Below are positions 51,768 through 62,681 of a stretch of 64,000 nucleotides of DNA, piece after piece. The DNA lies in assembly GCA_009767595.1 (NCBI GenBank), contig VSDK01018474.1:257474-321473 (forward strand). The letters are read 5' to 3'. The DNA comes from Symbiodinium kawagutii (Eukaryota; Sar; Dinophyceae; Suessiales; Symbiodiniaceae). Made by a program: the position numbers and the translations under genes. The first letter of the stretch is position 1; the number at the start of each line of letters is the position of its first letter. A model generated the notes under the pieces. The model was not told where the DNA came from. It ran no database searches and saw only the letters and a list, made by a program, of their open reading frames with translations.

Positions 51768-52087
51768 CTTCCCGTCTTTCGCCGCAGTGATTTGCTGCAC
51801 GGTCAGCACGCCCTTGACGGCGACGTTGCCAACAGCGGACTACTTTAACGATGAGACCTCAGCCGTGGCATTATCTAAGGAGGTCGCGAATCTCACCCAG
51901 TACAGAGTGGCACCCGTGGTTCTAAGTAAGGTTATAAGCCACTGAAATACAACCTGAGTAAACCAACTGGGAGGTACTGATCGGTAGATTTAATGTGAGA
52001 TAGATTTGGATAGTGACCTTGTACATTTGGCCTAGACAAGGGCCCTTGGAACAAAGGTATTGAGCATCCCTGATGAAACGCGTTTAC
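51768..52087. other. Ambiguous coding patch
   Basis: 51598-51945 is open on plus (NLTQYRVAPVVLS) and on minus (GVLTVQQITAAKDGKV). The minus reading could be the missing 5' part of the caspase-like gene, but no phase-consistent junction was found. Confidence 0.3.
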
Positions 52088-52768
52088 AGCCTGGGCAATT
52101 CGAACGCTGAGGCCGCTGCAAGCTGCTGCCTCCATCACCAGCAAGCTCCAGATTGCCCACCAAGCACATACTTTGAGAGCTTGAACAGGACTGACTTCGT
52201 TCCAAATGTACTGGAAGTTCAAGTAGACAACCATGTGAAGTGCCACGAACAAACCCAGTGCTGGAGAAATCATCTTCACCCACCAGCACACCCTGTGCCA
52301 GCAGTTTGCTCCGCTACCTCCATCCACATAGAAATGAGCTTGGAGCCCTGCTGCCACAAGAGATGCCCCTGCACTCCATGCCACAGCCCCTGAAAAGCCA
52401 TGCTTGCAGCTCTGTTCTGAGACACAAATCGTCTCGCGAAGGTTTTGGAGGCAGCAGGGCTTCCCTGGAACGAACGGAACCTGCAGATTGCAGAGCAAAT
52501 CCGAACAATGCAAGAAAGCAACACATGGCTTTCCAGAACAAGCACACACGCATAAATGCGCGTGTATACAAACACAAAAAATGTCATACATGTCCCTATC
52601 ATCCCTATCCATATCCATTCTTTAAATGCTGGTCTTTTTATCAAAGCTCATCCAAACCCTGCTCTACGTGAGCATGTTTCCCGAACTGCCAAGCCAAGGC
52701 TCCACCAACCATGAAGTTGGGCTGCGCCAACAAGTAGTACCCAAAGAATGGCAGCACGTTGCGTTGAC
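52088..52768 (-). CDS. Multi-pass membrane protein, two exons (partial)
   Basis: Exon 52768-52668 (AATATGAG|GTCAAC to GCTCAC|GTAGAG) and exon 52480-52088 (TCTGCAG|GTTCCG to CAGGCT|GTAAAC) join in phase 0. The first has NVLPFFGYYLLAQPNFMVGG. The second has three likely membrane segments: AVAWSAGASLVAAGLQAHF, MISPALGLFVALHMVVYLNF and ALKVCAWWAIWSLLVMEAAA. Family not recognised. It lies directly upstream of the caspase-like gene on the same strand. Confidence 0.55.
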
Positions 52769-53979
52769 CTCATATTTCCAATGGAAGAAGAGACATCACC
52801 ACCCAACAAAACACTTGCTTTGCTGCGGTCCGAGCCCGGCTCAGAAGGATTAGTGGTAGGTTATCGTTATCATTGACCATGCAATGTTAGGGGTCCCTTG
52901 AAGAGAAGAGGAAAACACAGGAGGCAAGTGGCGGCAAAGGAGAACGACAAGGGTGATGGGGTGCAAACCACTGGGATAGATGAATATGAATTCTGAAAAT
53001 CATAAGTCACACCACTAAAGCAAGTAGATAGGTAATCCCAAAATGACATGACGGTCATGATGATGACGACGGATGATGACGCATGAGGCCAATGATATTG
53101 ATATTATGGCGATGATGAGAACGCTTCCGATGACAACAACAAGAACTATGATATTGAGGATGGAGATGATGGTGACTATGACGATGACGGCGGTGACGCT
53201 GATGATGACGAGGATGATAAAGATGATGCTGTTGGTAGTGGACGCCCAGTTATGTTGCCACGCGTAATGAGCACGTGGACGTCAATGGTTTTGACCGCTC
53301 TTTTGGCAGCAAAACCTTGGAGACATGGACCAAGGGAGTTGAGCCTGCGGCGGGGGGCCTCTCATCACATAAATCAATACTTCGATCGAAAAATCTATGT
53401 TGCACTGTTGCGCTTTGTGTGGGGGTATTTCTCACTGAAAGTAGAGTCGGATATCTTTCATGGACCACGACCATTTTTGCTACTGCATTGCTATTGAATG
53501 CGATTAGACTGGATTGTATCGTTGTTTTTGCATCCAATATTCCATTGCGGTTGTTGTTGTGATGTTATATTTTTAGATGATGTTAGACATTGTACCTGAC
53601 CTGTAGGTGTGATTAGCATCAGAAGACGGGGAAAGAAAGCACACACTGACTCTCAAGACGCGTGTCTCACTGAGGCCCTGGCCTCTTTCTGCTGAGACGC
53701 GCAGCATGGCCCTCCTTCTAGCGTGATGCCACAGCTTTCACCCTGCGGCACCGCTGAACAACGTGAGGCTATTCGCAAGGCACATGGAACATGCGAAGCT
53801 ATCAACTTCATGTGGGAAATGTCTGGCCAGCACCAGTGCCTCTCAGAATCCGGGTAATTTCTGAGCACTTGGGAAGGTTGGGACAGGCTTGGATCACCAT
53901 AGGAGGCTGCCCTAACAACAGGAAGTCATGGCCTTCGAAGCATCGCAACAAATGGGGCTGTTGCCATGGCAGGTGCGCA
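52769..53979. other. No gene firmly supported
   Basis: 53075-53235 is a degenerate GATGAT/GACGA microsatellite. 53250-53560 is open on plus without splice context. 53650-53870 is open on minus (RIASRCSAVPQGESCG) and could be a downstream exon of the Cys-rich ORF. Confidence 0.35.
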
Positions 53980-54408
53980 TCACGCCAGGCCTGCAGGCAA
54001 TTTCAGCAACAACGACTGGTAGGTGTGGCATGTGAAGTTAATCTCATGATCCAGAAAACCTGCAACCATCTGCAACCTGAGTGTAGGAGGAGACCACCCT
54101 ATCCCAAGACCCACTTGCCTCTTGCAACAATGAATGTCGCAAAAGGGCGTCTTTCCATGGGTTTGCACCAGAGAATCGACATACTGGGCAAAACACGACC
54201 AGTCATGGGAGCTGTGCTCGATCATGTCAACTGGGGTGTCTGTTTGGTTGCAGCAGCAGGAGGCGTAGATCTGCTTCGTTTGGGCGTTGTCTTTGATGTA
54301 GCACTTGGTCCCCTTGCTACAATGCCCGTTGTCTGGCCCCATGCACTCTTCTTCGGATTTCACGGGAGCATAGCCACAGTGAAAGTGGACTTCCTGACCC
54401 CCGACCAA
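53980..54408 (-). CDS. Cysteine-rich ORF, probably extracellular
   Basis: Begins after AG|G (GGGGGTCAG|GAAGTC). About 15 Cys in the first 100 codons: FHCGYAPVKSEEECMGPD, GHCSKGTKCYIKD, YASCCCNQTD, HDWSCFAQYVD, FCDIHCCKRQ. Disulfide-bonded secreted domains look like this. A hydrophobic stretch upstream (MFLAWAFSLITCASS, 54676-54632) could be its signal peptide, but the phases do not join simply. The C-terminal third is less convincing. Confidence 0.45.
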   Translation of the reverse strand: MVGGQEVHFHCGYAPVKSEEECMGPDNGHCSKGTKCYIKDNAQTKQIYASCCCNQTDTPVDMIEHSSHDWSCFAQYVDSLVQTHGKTPFCDIHCCKRQVGLGIGWSPPTLRLQMVAGFLDHEINFTCHTYQSLLLKLPAGLA

Positions 54409-54491
54409 GTGGCGATATCAAATCAAAGCACACAATGCACAAAGAGATTCACCATCATAACATCTCGTTTGATTGACTATTCGTTGACTGT

Positions 54492-54833
54492 TCATTTGCC
54501 ATAAAAATCCAAAAGAATCGGAGCAAGCCACCCGTGTGCTGCAAGGTATGGCAAGGCACGTCCAGCGAAGGACTGGGCTCTGGAGACTTGCGCCATGAAT
54601 CCGTCGGCCTGGGCCACCCGAAATCCTGAAAGCTGCTGGCGCAAGTGATCAGGCTGAAGGCCCAGGCTAAGAACATGGCGGCCCAACGTTGGCCAACCAC
54701 AGGGATTGGAACCCCCTTGATGTGGAACCAAGTTGTTGAGCCAAACGGCTGTCAAACCGAAACTGTCAACATCAGCAAGCTGCCAAACTGCGCATTTTGG
54801 CGAAACTGGTTTGGGAACATCATCACATCTCAA
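54492..54833 (-). CDS. Probable last exon of an unidentified protein
   Basis: A 113-codon frame ending in TGA. Reads CAVWQLADVDSFGLTAVWLN, GLQPDHLRQQLSGFRVAQAD, RALPYLAAHGWLAPILLDFY, a soluble helical domain. A competing frame in the same DNA encodes a signal-peptide-like start (see the Cys-rich ORF). Only one of the two is likely real. Confidence 0.42.
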   Translation of the reverse strand: MRCDDVPKPVSPKCAVWQLADVDSFGLTAVWLNNLVPHQGGSNPCGWPTLGRHVLSLGLQPDHLRQQLSGFRVAQADGFMAQVSRAQSFAGRALPYLAAHGWLAPILLDFYGK

Positions 54834-54922
54834 CGAAACATGGCTTGATGACTGCCATTGTGCAATGAAAATCCAACCAATCTAGGGAAACAAACAAGGA
54901 GACAGCAATAGAGCGCGCCTGT

Positions 54923-54995
54923 TCAGGAGTAGATCAGGTCATGCGCATTTTCCGCATGTCCCTGGGCGCGGTCCACAAATCCAGGAGATCTTGAC
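54923..54995 (-). CDS. Probable short terminal exon
   Basis: 73 nt after GACTCCAG|GTC to TGA. Reads SRSPGFVDRAQGHAENAHDL. It could be the spliced end of a gene starting further right, downstream of the PARP-like gene. Confidence 0.42.
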
Positions 54996-55487
54996 CTGGA
55001 GTCGGTGGCAAAGGTGGCGGTGGCAAAAACATGATCGGTGCAAAAGTTTTCTTTGCCCAATGGTAACAAACACAAGATATGGTATTTGATTGCATAAAAT
55101 TTGTTTTTGGTTGGTATTATTGCAAACATAGATATTGGTTGTGTATCTAGATGTTGTTGCATTAGTCCAAGCCCATGCTGTCAAAGACATTGCCTGAAAC
55201 CATGCGTGAGAAGCAGCCCTTCAGCTTGCATGGAAGAGCAGAGTTTTCACCTGTGTGTCCTGTAAGTTGCTTACAGATCTTAAAGTCAAAGCAACCTAGA
55301 TATAAACACGGAAACCTAAAAAACTGTGGCTGTGGCTGGGAACTGTGGGATCCAAACCGGTAGATCTGTTGTAGACCTGGATCGGCCAGGTTAAAATGAA
55401 ACGATGGGATGCACATGGTGTGCATGGGAGGCACACGACTGCACATGGCATCCAACAAAACTAAATACTGTACATGGCATCTAACAT
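54996..55487. other. No gene supported
   Basis: 3' flank of the PARP-like gene. Contains GCACATGGTGTGCATGGGAGG-type short repeats. Confidence 0.45.
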
Positions 55488-57299
55488 TCAGGTATCTGCA
55501 AACGCCTCAAGTAGAAGACCTCGAGCTCTAAAATCCCTTTGCACGATGTCAGTCCACCTGTACGGCAATTCATCTGGTTCACAGTCGACATCAAGCTTGG
55601 GTGGCAACTCACCATAGATGTTGCGGTCTGCATCTCTTCCAAATTTTCGAAACATCACCTCCTTGAGGCGTACAACGCCCTCCTCCTCAACAAGATATTC
55701 CATGTCCTCCATGGTTGGACGATCTGGATCAATCCTCAAATCCCGTGGCCAATGTTTGTTTGCCAAGGTGCCATTCTGCTTGGTGTATCGATGCTTGATG
55801 ACTTCGCACTTGAAGACCATCTGGAAAGCATCGAAACCGACCACATGCAAAGGTGAATAAACCGGATGTGCCGAGTAATGCCAAGAAGGACTGAGGTAAA
55901 TCGTCGCCCTGGACTGTGATCCTGCTTGTCCATGAGCTACACGTCCTGGGCTCGGCTTCTTCAGACCCTGTAGCAGGATGGGAGCTAAGGTGTTCATGGA
56001 AGTGCCATGGTAGCACTCATCAACCTCATGATCGTTCCACACCCTAGGCTTCTTCAACGCGAAGGTCTTCCAGCCATGTGGATCTCCAGTGTGAGGCTGG
56101 GCGCTGATCTGGAACTGGTCCTGCAAGACTTGAGCTATGGCATTTTTTTGTGTAAAGTGCTGTCGGTGATGCTCCACATCAGAGGCAACTACGTGGCTCA
56201 GCACATTGAAAACTTCGGCCGAGATGGCGGCATTCATTGCGGCCGTCTGTTTCCAGAGGTTCGTTGGTGTCGGCTTCGTTGCGTGGCTCAGAAGTAGCAA
56301 CACATGAGCTAAACTGTTGGGTTGACCAGGTTGATCTCCCGCCGTCCTGTCATTTAGCAGCTTGAAGGCGGTATCGAACAGTGACTTGTTGTTCCTCCTC
56401 TTTTGAGCCTTTTGCCCTAGCTCCCAAACAGGTTTTTCCAATGCAAACACATCTGGATAGCAAAGCACACGCACCTCGATGCTTTCAAACATAAAAATTG
56501 TTTCCAATCCTCCTTCTGTGGCAGTGAAGCGGCGTCCCTGCATCCACGCGTCCGCATTGTGGGGGCCATCTCTGGGGACTCCCCTCCTGTTTGGGTTCAA
56601 CTCGCGAGATTCTCCTGCCAGCTTTGAGCATCGATCCCCAAGACGAAAACACTCAGGGCATTCGCGGTACTTGTGCTCTCCTAGTATTTGATGCTCTGGA
56701 TTCACAGGGTCATACAGCTCAATGAAGATGGCCTCTGACTGAAAGTGGCATGTGCCACCCTTGCCTAAACAACCTTTCGTCGGAAGCATCGACTCGTCCT
56801 GCAAATTTCTGAAGGAAGGCCCTGCACACATCTTTGCCATGACCACTGAAGAAGGAAATCTGCGGGCTGTGGCCGCTACGATTTGGATTCCTTGCCAACC
56901 TAGACGTGGGATGGTACCAAAACTATTTCCCCTCAGTGTCTCAATGTGCTCTTGACCTGTGGGGTTTGTTCCAAAAGCCCAAAGGTATTGACCATGGCGA
57001 ATCCGAAGGAAAGGCCAATTGGCTAAGCCAAGGTCTTGCGCAAAGTCCGCTTCGATCATCTTCTTGCGAGTCTCGTTCAATCGAAGCTGCTCATCCTTGT
57101 CTGGCCATGGTGGCCACTCGGCCACGGGTTTGATCTCAGTCATGGCAATAAAGTCAGACATCTCCAAGGATGTCTCCATTGGGCATGATGAGACCTCAGT
57201 AGCTCTGCGCAGTGAAAGTTTCCAGGCCAGGTGGCTATGCCAAGGATGTTGGTCGGGGAATTCCATTTTCTCACATGGGACAGGTCCAGTCACGTCCAT
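55488..57299 (-). CDS. PARP-like ADP-ribosyltransferase, 603 aa, single exon
   Basis: Complete from the first ATG (TAA upstream in frame) to stop. The C-terminal third matches the PARP catalytic fold: YHGTSMNTLAPILLQGL with His431, SRATIYLSPSWHYSAHP with Tyr468, and EDMEYLVEEEGVVRLKEVMF, where Glu534 aligns with the catalytic Glu of poly-ADP-ribosylating enzymes (family pattern EYIVYD...). So the H-Y-E triad is intact. The N-terminal 400 residues are unfamiliar but contain a Cys/His-rich segment (KGCLGKGGTCHF, RECPECFRLGDRCS) that may bind zinc. Likely substrate NAD+; targets unknown. It neighbours two other minus-strand ORFs (57995-58660 and 60256-61607) that may form a local group. Confidence 0.75.
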   Translation of the reverse strand: MDVTGPVPCEKMEFPDQHPWHSHLAWKLSLRRATEVSSCPMETSLEMSDFIAMTEIKPVAEWPPWPDKDEQLRLNETRKKMIEADFAQDLGLANWPFLRIRHGQYLWAFGTNPTGQEHIETLRGNSFGTIPRLGWQGIQIVAATARRFPSSVVMAKMCAGPSFRNLQDESMLPTKGCLGKGGTCHFQSEAIFIELYDPVNPEHQILGEHKYRECPECFRLGDRCSKLAGESRELNPNRRGVPRDGPHNADAWMQGRRFTATEGGLETIFMFESIEVRVLCYPDVFALEKPVWELGQKAQKRRNNKSLFDTAFKLLNDRTAGDQPGQPNSLAHVLLLLSHATKPTPTNLWKQTAAMNAAISAEVFNVLSHVVASDVEHHRQHFTQKNAIAQVLQDQFQISAQPHTGDPHGWKTFALKKPRVWNDHEVDECYHGTSMNTLAPILLQGLKKPSPGRVAHGQAGSQSRATIYLSPSWHYSAHPVYSPLHVVGFDAFQMVFKCEVIKHRYTKQNGTLANKHWPRDLRIDPDRPTMEDMEYLVEEEGVVRLKEVMFRKFGRDADRNIYGELPPKLDVDCEPDELPYRWTDIVQRDFRARGLLLEAFADT

Positions 57300-57994
57300 C
57301 GCGCTAAAGACGGTCCGTATGCATGACTTAGAGTTTTAGAAGTGAGTGACGCAACTTGCGGAAAGTCACTCTACCGCTTCATACCTAGTTACACACCATG
57401 AAAAAATTGCCAGAGGCGCCAAACTATGCCAAGTGAAGGACCCCATGCCCGTGCTGCCCAAAACCATGCGTTTTCTTGGAGGTTGAGGTTCATATTTCTT
57501 TGAGGAAGAACAAGTCCACAGCCAAAGCTCATCCAGTCGACTCTAGACAAAGCCAAATGTTGAACTATAGGTACTGCCGTGTATCAGCCCTGCTCCACCC
57601 ACCCACTAGCTCTGCGCTGGCGCCATGTGGGCTTGTGATCGGGAATTGCAATCTTGAAAACAACATGCAATATAAAAAATGGAAACAAACAATGCAAAAA
57701 CATGCAAATCCCAAAATATTTTGCGTTCCTTTTTGCATGTTCGATGTTCATGTTTCCCTCCCGCGCTCATTCTCCATTTCTCAGTTTTTTTCTCTCTCTC
57801 TCTCTCTTTTTGTCTGGGGATTGCATCTCTCATTCATACAGAAACCCTGGACAAGGCCAATTCTGTGCATAGGACAGCAAACATGCGCAAGGCATACCCA
57901 CTTGTAAGGCCATGCGGGGATGCGGCACTGTTTCTGAAGGACACGCCATGCGGCTATGGGAGTTCCATGGGCTGAAGGGATTAGAGCCCAAAAC
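57300..57994. other. 5' flank of the PARP-like gene
   Basis: Contains a (TC)n tract at 57786-57806. A minus patch at 57900-57975 (TPIAAWRVLQKQCRIPAWPY) before GTATGC may be an exon following 57995-58660. Confidence 0.4.
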
Positions 57995-58660
57995 CTGAAC
58001 AAATGGCATTGAAATCATCTTTCCTTTTCAAAGTCTTGGAAATTTCTGAGGGCGAGGCCTTCTCACCCAAGACCCACCGCCCTTGTCCAAGACGATTGTT
58101 GGGATGTTTGTACCACTCGTAAAACAAGTGGAGATGAACACCTCGAGCTTTCAGTACAGGAGCTTCGCAGTGGGTGTATTCCTTCATGTCGAACATGTCA
58201 AAGTGCAAATCTCCAACCTGCAGATCATGACCATGACACATGTAGAAATACATGTTCGAGCCGTACTTCTTGTAAACGTCTTTGCCATTGAGAATGTCCC
58301 ACAGGTGATAATGACCCAAGCGGTTGTCGTCGGTACCGTTAGTACTTTCCACATCAAAATGCAACTGGCGATCACCAGAAGAGCATGGATTGGGTTTGTC
58401 GGACTGACATTCGAAAACAGCGAAGCATCGAACAGTATCCCCTATCTGGGGATTCCTTTGAGGTGAAGCAACTGTCACTGTTGCCAGGGGACGTGCCAAA
58501 AATGCCTCCAATCGCTTGAAGAAGTCTGCCTTGCCGTTCTCTGGCACCTGTTCATTTGGCACAATGATGCACTTCTGAAGCGTCGTCGTGCCAAGTTTCA
58601 GCGATTCAACGGCAGGCGGGTCCTTGAAGATGTCCCGAACCCTGGCCGTGAGGCTGCCAC
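57995..58660 (-). CDS. Exon of an unidentified soluble protein (about 220 codons)
   Basis: Acceptor CAGCGCAG|GTGGCA at 58660; donor TGTTCAG|GTTTTG at 57995, or stop at 57981. Reads LTARVRDIFKDPPAVESLKL, FFKRLEAFLARPLATVTVAS, NRLGHYHLWDILNGKDVYKK, FYMCHGHDLQVGDLHFDMFD, GVHLHLFYEWYKHPNN. His-rich and aromatic with good beta-strand alternation. I do not recognise the fold. There is no start codon, so at least one upstream exon exists. It sits between the PARP-like gene and the ART-reminiscent ORF. Confidence 0.58.
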
Positions 58661-60255
58661 CTGCGCTGATAGGTAGCTAGCAGGTGATAACACCCGCCAG
58701 AGAAGGTTGGCGAACATCTTAGGGCACATCAGTGACCATCTGCCGTATTTATATATTTGATTTCTCTGGCTATCACTGCAGAGCCTAAATATATTCTACA
58801 TATAGATAGGGATTCCCACCATTGATTGAAACCATTATATAATCATTCCCATAACTATGTAATATATGTATTGACCATATTCGTGGTCATCATGTAGTGT
58901 GAACTTTGTGCGCGCGCCTTTGCGTTTGAAATTCTTTGGGCTGGGTGTATGCCCCATTCCGCGTGGATGTGTTCAAGTTCTTAGCTCCATGCTTTACAGT
59001 TTCCGACCCAGTGGCTGCTTGAAGTTTTTTGGCCGGTGCACTCTCTCAGTCCAAATCCTGAGAGGCAAAATCATCTACCTTTTGGGAATCCTTTTGGCCA
59101 CGGTCAATACGTAAGTAAATCATTGAATTGACGAGATGCTACGTGAGTTTTGGCGGAGTGGAGCTTTCGATAAAATAGCTCACACTGACATCACCGTAGG
59201 CTGGTGTTTTCAATTGTTCTTCTGAGATTTTTGACGGGTACCTATTTGTACCGATGTTTCGTTGGGTCGGAAAACCAAAAAGAAAAAACTGGTGCAAATA
59301 AAATGTTATGACAACGGCTGGTTGTTTTGTGGGGCATAATCGATGAAACATGTTGTGAAAAAAAACAGGCGTTTGACGCAAGTTTGTCTAAAGGACTGGA
59401 CTGTACGCGCCCAGTCTTTCGGGCCTGAGGCATGGAACGTTAAAGAGAGAAACCGTTGCAAGTAATGCTGTTGTTTGCGATCTTGGCATTTTCTGCCAAC
59501 CGCACGCGTTTAAACGATAACATTTTCAAGCAAGCGTGTCACACTGTGGCTTATTTGGTTTCAGAAGTGGGAACAGCGCACCAATGTCCTAGAAAGAAGC
59601 CGTGCTCTTGCTGCTGTGTAATGTTGGATTCAGAACTAGGAAGCTGCATTGCAAAAACGTCATTACTAGACTGCTAGAGCCAGTTCGAGGGGACCCTATG
59701 GGGGGATTCCAACTAGTTGTTTTCCCTTGGCACTTGCTGCGGGGGCACAAGACTTAGCATGGATGGGATCGTGGGAAAAACGCGCTAGAAAAAACAGCTT
59801 CTACCATGTTTAAACGACACGTCGGAGATTGCGTCCGTCCTCCAAAGCAACCGAATAGCCTGAAACATGCCATGTTGCATCTATTTGCAACGCTTGTCCA
59901 TGTGCCAAAACTTAACATCGGTTTGCCAAAAAATGTTTTTTGATAGACTCCCCTGCTGCGGTGCGGGAACCCTGCCACGCAGATGTGCATGATCAACTTG
60001 CATGTGCGAAGAGCGCCAGCCACCCTCAAGAGTGGACTGCGTTAGGTGGAATCATCCCCAAAATGGTCCATAGGTTTTGGATGGTTTTTGGATCATGCCC
60101 CACAATATCAAACCCCCCTAAATAAAAGGTTTCAACCCACAACTGGAGACGCCAACGCAACAAGCAAACCGTGGTTGACTCAGCAAGCTGGCAAGCCAAA
60201 TGCACGCCCTTCACAAATGCAATTCATAGGTTTAGAGGTGAAGGTGCGATCATAT
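58661..60255. other. No gene supported
   Basis: Mostly non-coding. 58730-58890 is AT-rich with TATATA strings. 59400-59960 contains unclassified sequence with no tandem pattern. Confidence 0.45.
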
Positions 60256-61607
60256 TCAAGCGACATGTGGGGACAAGAACTGCTTGCTGGGTACTGGGTT
60301 TATTTGTTTTGCCCTCCAGCCTGGTGACAAAGAAGCATGCAAAGCCTGGATCTGTGCCTCCTGAACGATCTCCATGTCAGGGAGTTGGCATGCATCTGGA
60401 TGATAGAAGTCCAAGACTCTCGAATCGTCCAAGAAAATTTGCGCAGGTAAGTTCAACCTCCCCTGCTTCACCTGGACCTTGACTTGGCTCCTCGAAGTCC
60501 CTCCTTCCACAATTCGGCCTTGCACGAAACTCTTCTGATCTGAAGCATCCCCAGCCCGAAGATGTAGCCACATCACCTTGCCTTGCTTCATCAGGGGAAA
60601 CTGGGGTGGAAAGTCAACTGTTGCATTCTCCGTGTCACCTTCTTGACTTTCCACATTTTCCACCCCTTCACTTGGATCCCTTGCTTCGCTGTGGCCGTCC
60701 CAGGATTCCGGTGGGGTCACAGTCCTGGTCTCAGCGATTTCAAGCAGGTCGGGGTAGACCTTTGCTGCGGAGCTGGGCATGTGGAGGCTCACTCCATTGG
60801 CATGCTCAAAAACGTGAAAGTCTGCAGCCCGAGCCTGCTCCACTCGAACACGAAGGATCGAGGGTGTACCTAAACCACCTTTGTTGCGATAGCTGCTGCT
60901 CGCCTGATCAAAGTCCAATGCAACTGGGATACTCCTTCGATGGTGCGGTTGGAATCCTTCGTGAAGAATGTGGTGGACCAAATCTTCCTTCACTGCCCAG
61001 AAGACATCTCCATCACACAGTTCCTTGCTCATGTCCTTCTGTGCTTCGGTCACATCATGCAGCAAATTCGGGGGCAGAAACGAGCAATGGATGTGCACTC
61101 CATGGCCTTGATCGGTCCTTTCCGCTGCTGGTGGGTCGAAGCTCAAGCAAGCAGGGATCCGACTATGACGGCGTTCATAGACCAGCAGGGCATCATGACA
61201 TGTCTTGGAGGCACGGATGCCATGTCTCCTGGCTTTGTACCCAGACTCGAGAATGGATTCCTTGTCCTCAATGGCAACACCGAGAAAAAACCTTTCAGGA
61301 ACCATCACGACTAGACATGTGACACTCGTGGTCGGGATTTGAGTTTTGGAAACGTCTAGCGGCAAGCCGTTGGAACCTTCGTTGTACAGGCTACAATGAT
61401 GCTCCGGGGCTGGAACTTGGGACAAGCTGCAAGTTGCATGGACTACCATCTACCACAGCTACAACTTAACCAACCAACGCGAGCCACTTTCCATCCATCT
61501 CTTTCAAAGAAGGACATAGGTGGATTTCCATCATGGACTGCATGGATTCTCCAAACATGCCGGCCATACCTGTTGGTCACCCATGACGCACAGGTATCCA
61601 GAAGATC
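60256..61607 (-). CDS. Unidentified protein with two similar ART/KptA-reminiscent segments
   Basis: A first exon 61607-61479 (GCTTCAG|GAT to GCTCGC|GTTGG) reads LLDTCASWVTNRYGRHVWRI, then HDGNPPMSFFERDGWKV. The second exon begins near 61291 (CTGAAAG|GTTTT) and runs to about 60256-60320. It contains two related stretches: FLGVAIEDKESILESGYKAR...SKTCHDALLVYE, and VFWAVKEDLVHHILHEGFQP...SIPVALDFDQAS. Both have the 'acidic pair, IL, xxG[YF]' pattern seen around the NAD site of ADP-ribosyltransferase/RNA 2'-phosphotransferase folds, but the catalytic residues cannot be assigned. A polar C-terminus follows (VKQGRLNLPAQIFLDDSRVL). The junction phase is unresolved. Confidence 0.5.
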
Positions 61608-61755
61608 CTGAAGCAAAATGATTCCAGAACCTTCGACCCTGGATTGAGCTCTCAGTGAACAGGTACCTGTGCAAAACCAAACCAGGACGTCCAAGTCATT
61701 GCATGCCTGTCCAAACACTTCCTTTCCATCTAAGAAAACCCTGTCTCCCCTTACC

Positions 61756-62063
61756 TAAAAAATGTCCCATCCGTAAAAAATGTCATTTCGTTTGAATAAT
61801 GCCCTTTCGGTACAAAAATGCCCTTTCTGCTACAGGATGTTCTCTGAAAGGAAAATGCCCTTCCTTCTGAACGCCGCTTTTCAACGTTTGGAAAAACACA
61901 TTTTTCCAAACAATGCCCTTACTGTGAAACAACGCCCTTTCTACAGCACCATTCCCTTCGTCTGAACAATACGTTTTCGATCAAAATATATCCTTTGTTC
62001 TCACCAAAGCTTTTCAACAATGCCCTCTCCATCAAAGCAAACCCCTTCTGCTAAACACTGCAA
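61756..62063. repeat. Degenerate ~19-bp repeat (AATGCCCTTTC)
   Basis: About 15 imperfect units of the form AAAATGCCCTTTCNNNN(C), spaced about 17-23 bp, for example at 61797, 61818, 61853, 61911, 61932 and 62022. Strongly A- and pyrimidine-structured, with no coding sense. Confidence 0.7.
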
Positions 62064-62681
62064 TTTCAATACATGGTCAACTGCGATTCATGATGGTTAA
62101 GGCTGGTCAATTGTACTCAATGATGGTCACGAATAATGGCTCGTAGTGGTTCACGTCAACATGGCATGGGAATGCACCCGAACAGCCCAACGTCAAGGGG
62201 ATTTAGAGGTAACCGAACTGACCAGTCACATTGCATCCAAGAATACCAGTGCTGCAGGCCACAAAAGATTCATATGACCTAAGATACCTTACATTGAGCA
62301 AATCGACCACCAAAGGCCAATGTTTGTCAAACAAGGCAAAATGTGTTTCAATCATCTTCAATCCGAATGCTGAGAGTTTATCACACATATTAACAACAGA
62401 AATGCGGGATACGTCAGAAATGTGTACGCAAAACAGGTTTTAATTTACCAAACTGGTCAGTAATGATTTTCATCGACCACAGCCATCCTGGATGATCTGG
62501 AAAGTTTGCCCATGCTTGCCCCCTGAGTAGAAGGCTGGTTGGTTGACATTTAAATTCGATGGCCCAGAAAGTGCTGGCGGCATTGGCCACTTAAAATGTA
62601 AGCGTGCTGATGCTGATAGCAACTACAAAAAATGAAACAAATCGAAGAATTGTTGTCATCAATGTGCAAAACATCAATTCC
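62064..62681. other. No gene supported
   Basis: TGATGGTCA/TGGTTCACG motifs, then unremarkable DNA. Confidence 0.45.

Noticed and set aside
54455..54700. Signal-peptide-bearing first exon for the Cys-rich ORF
   Set aside because: The overlapping frame (54492-54833) is more protein-like, and no donor/acceptor pair gives a consistent phase; kept only as an alternative.
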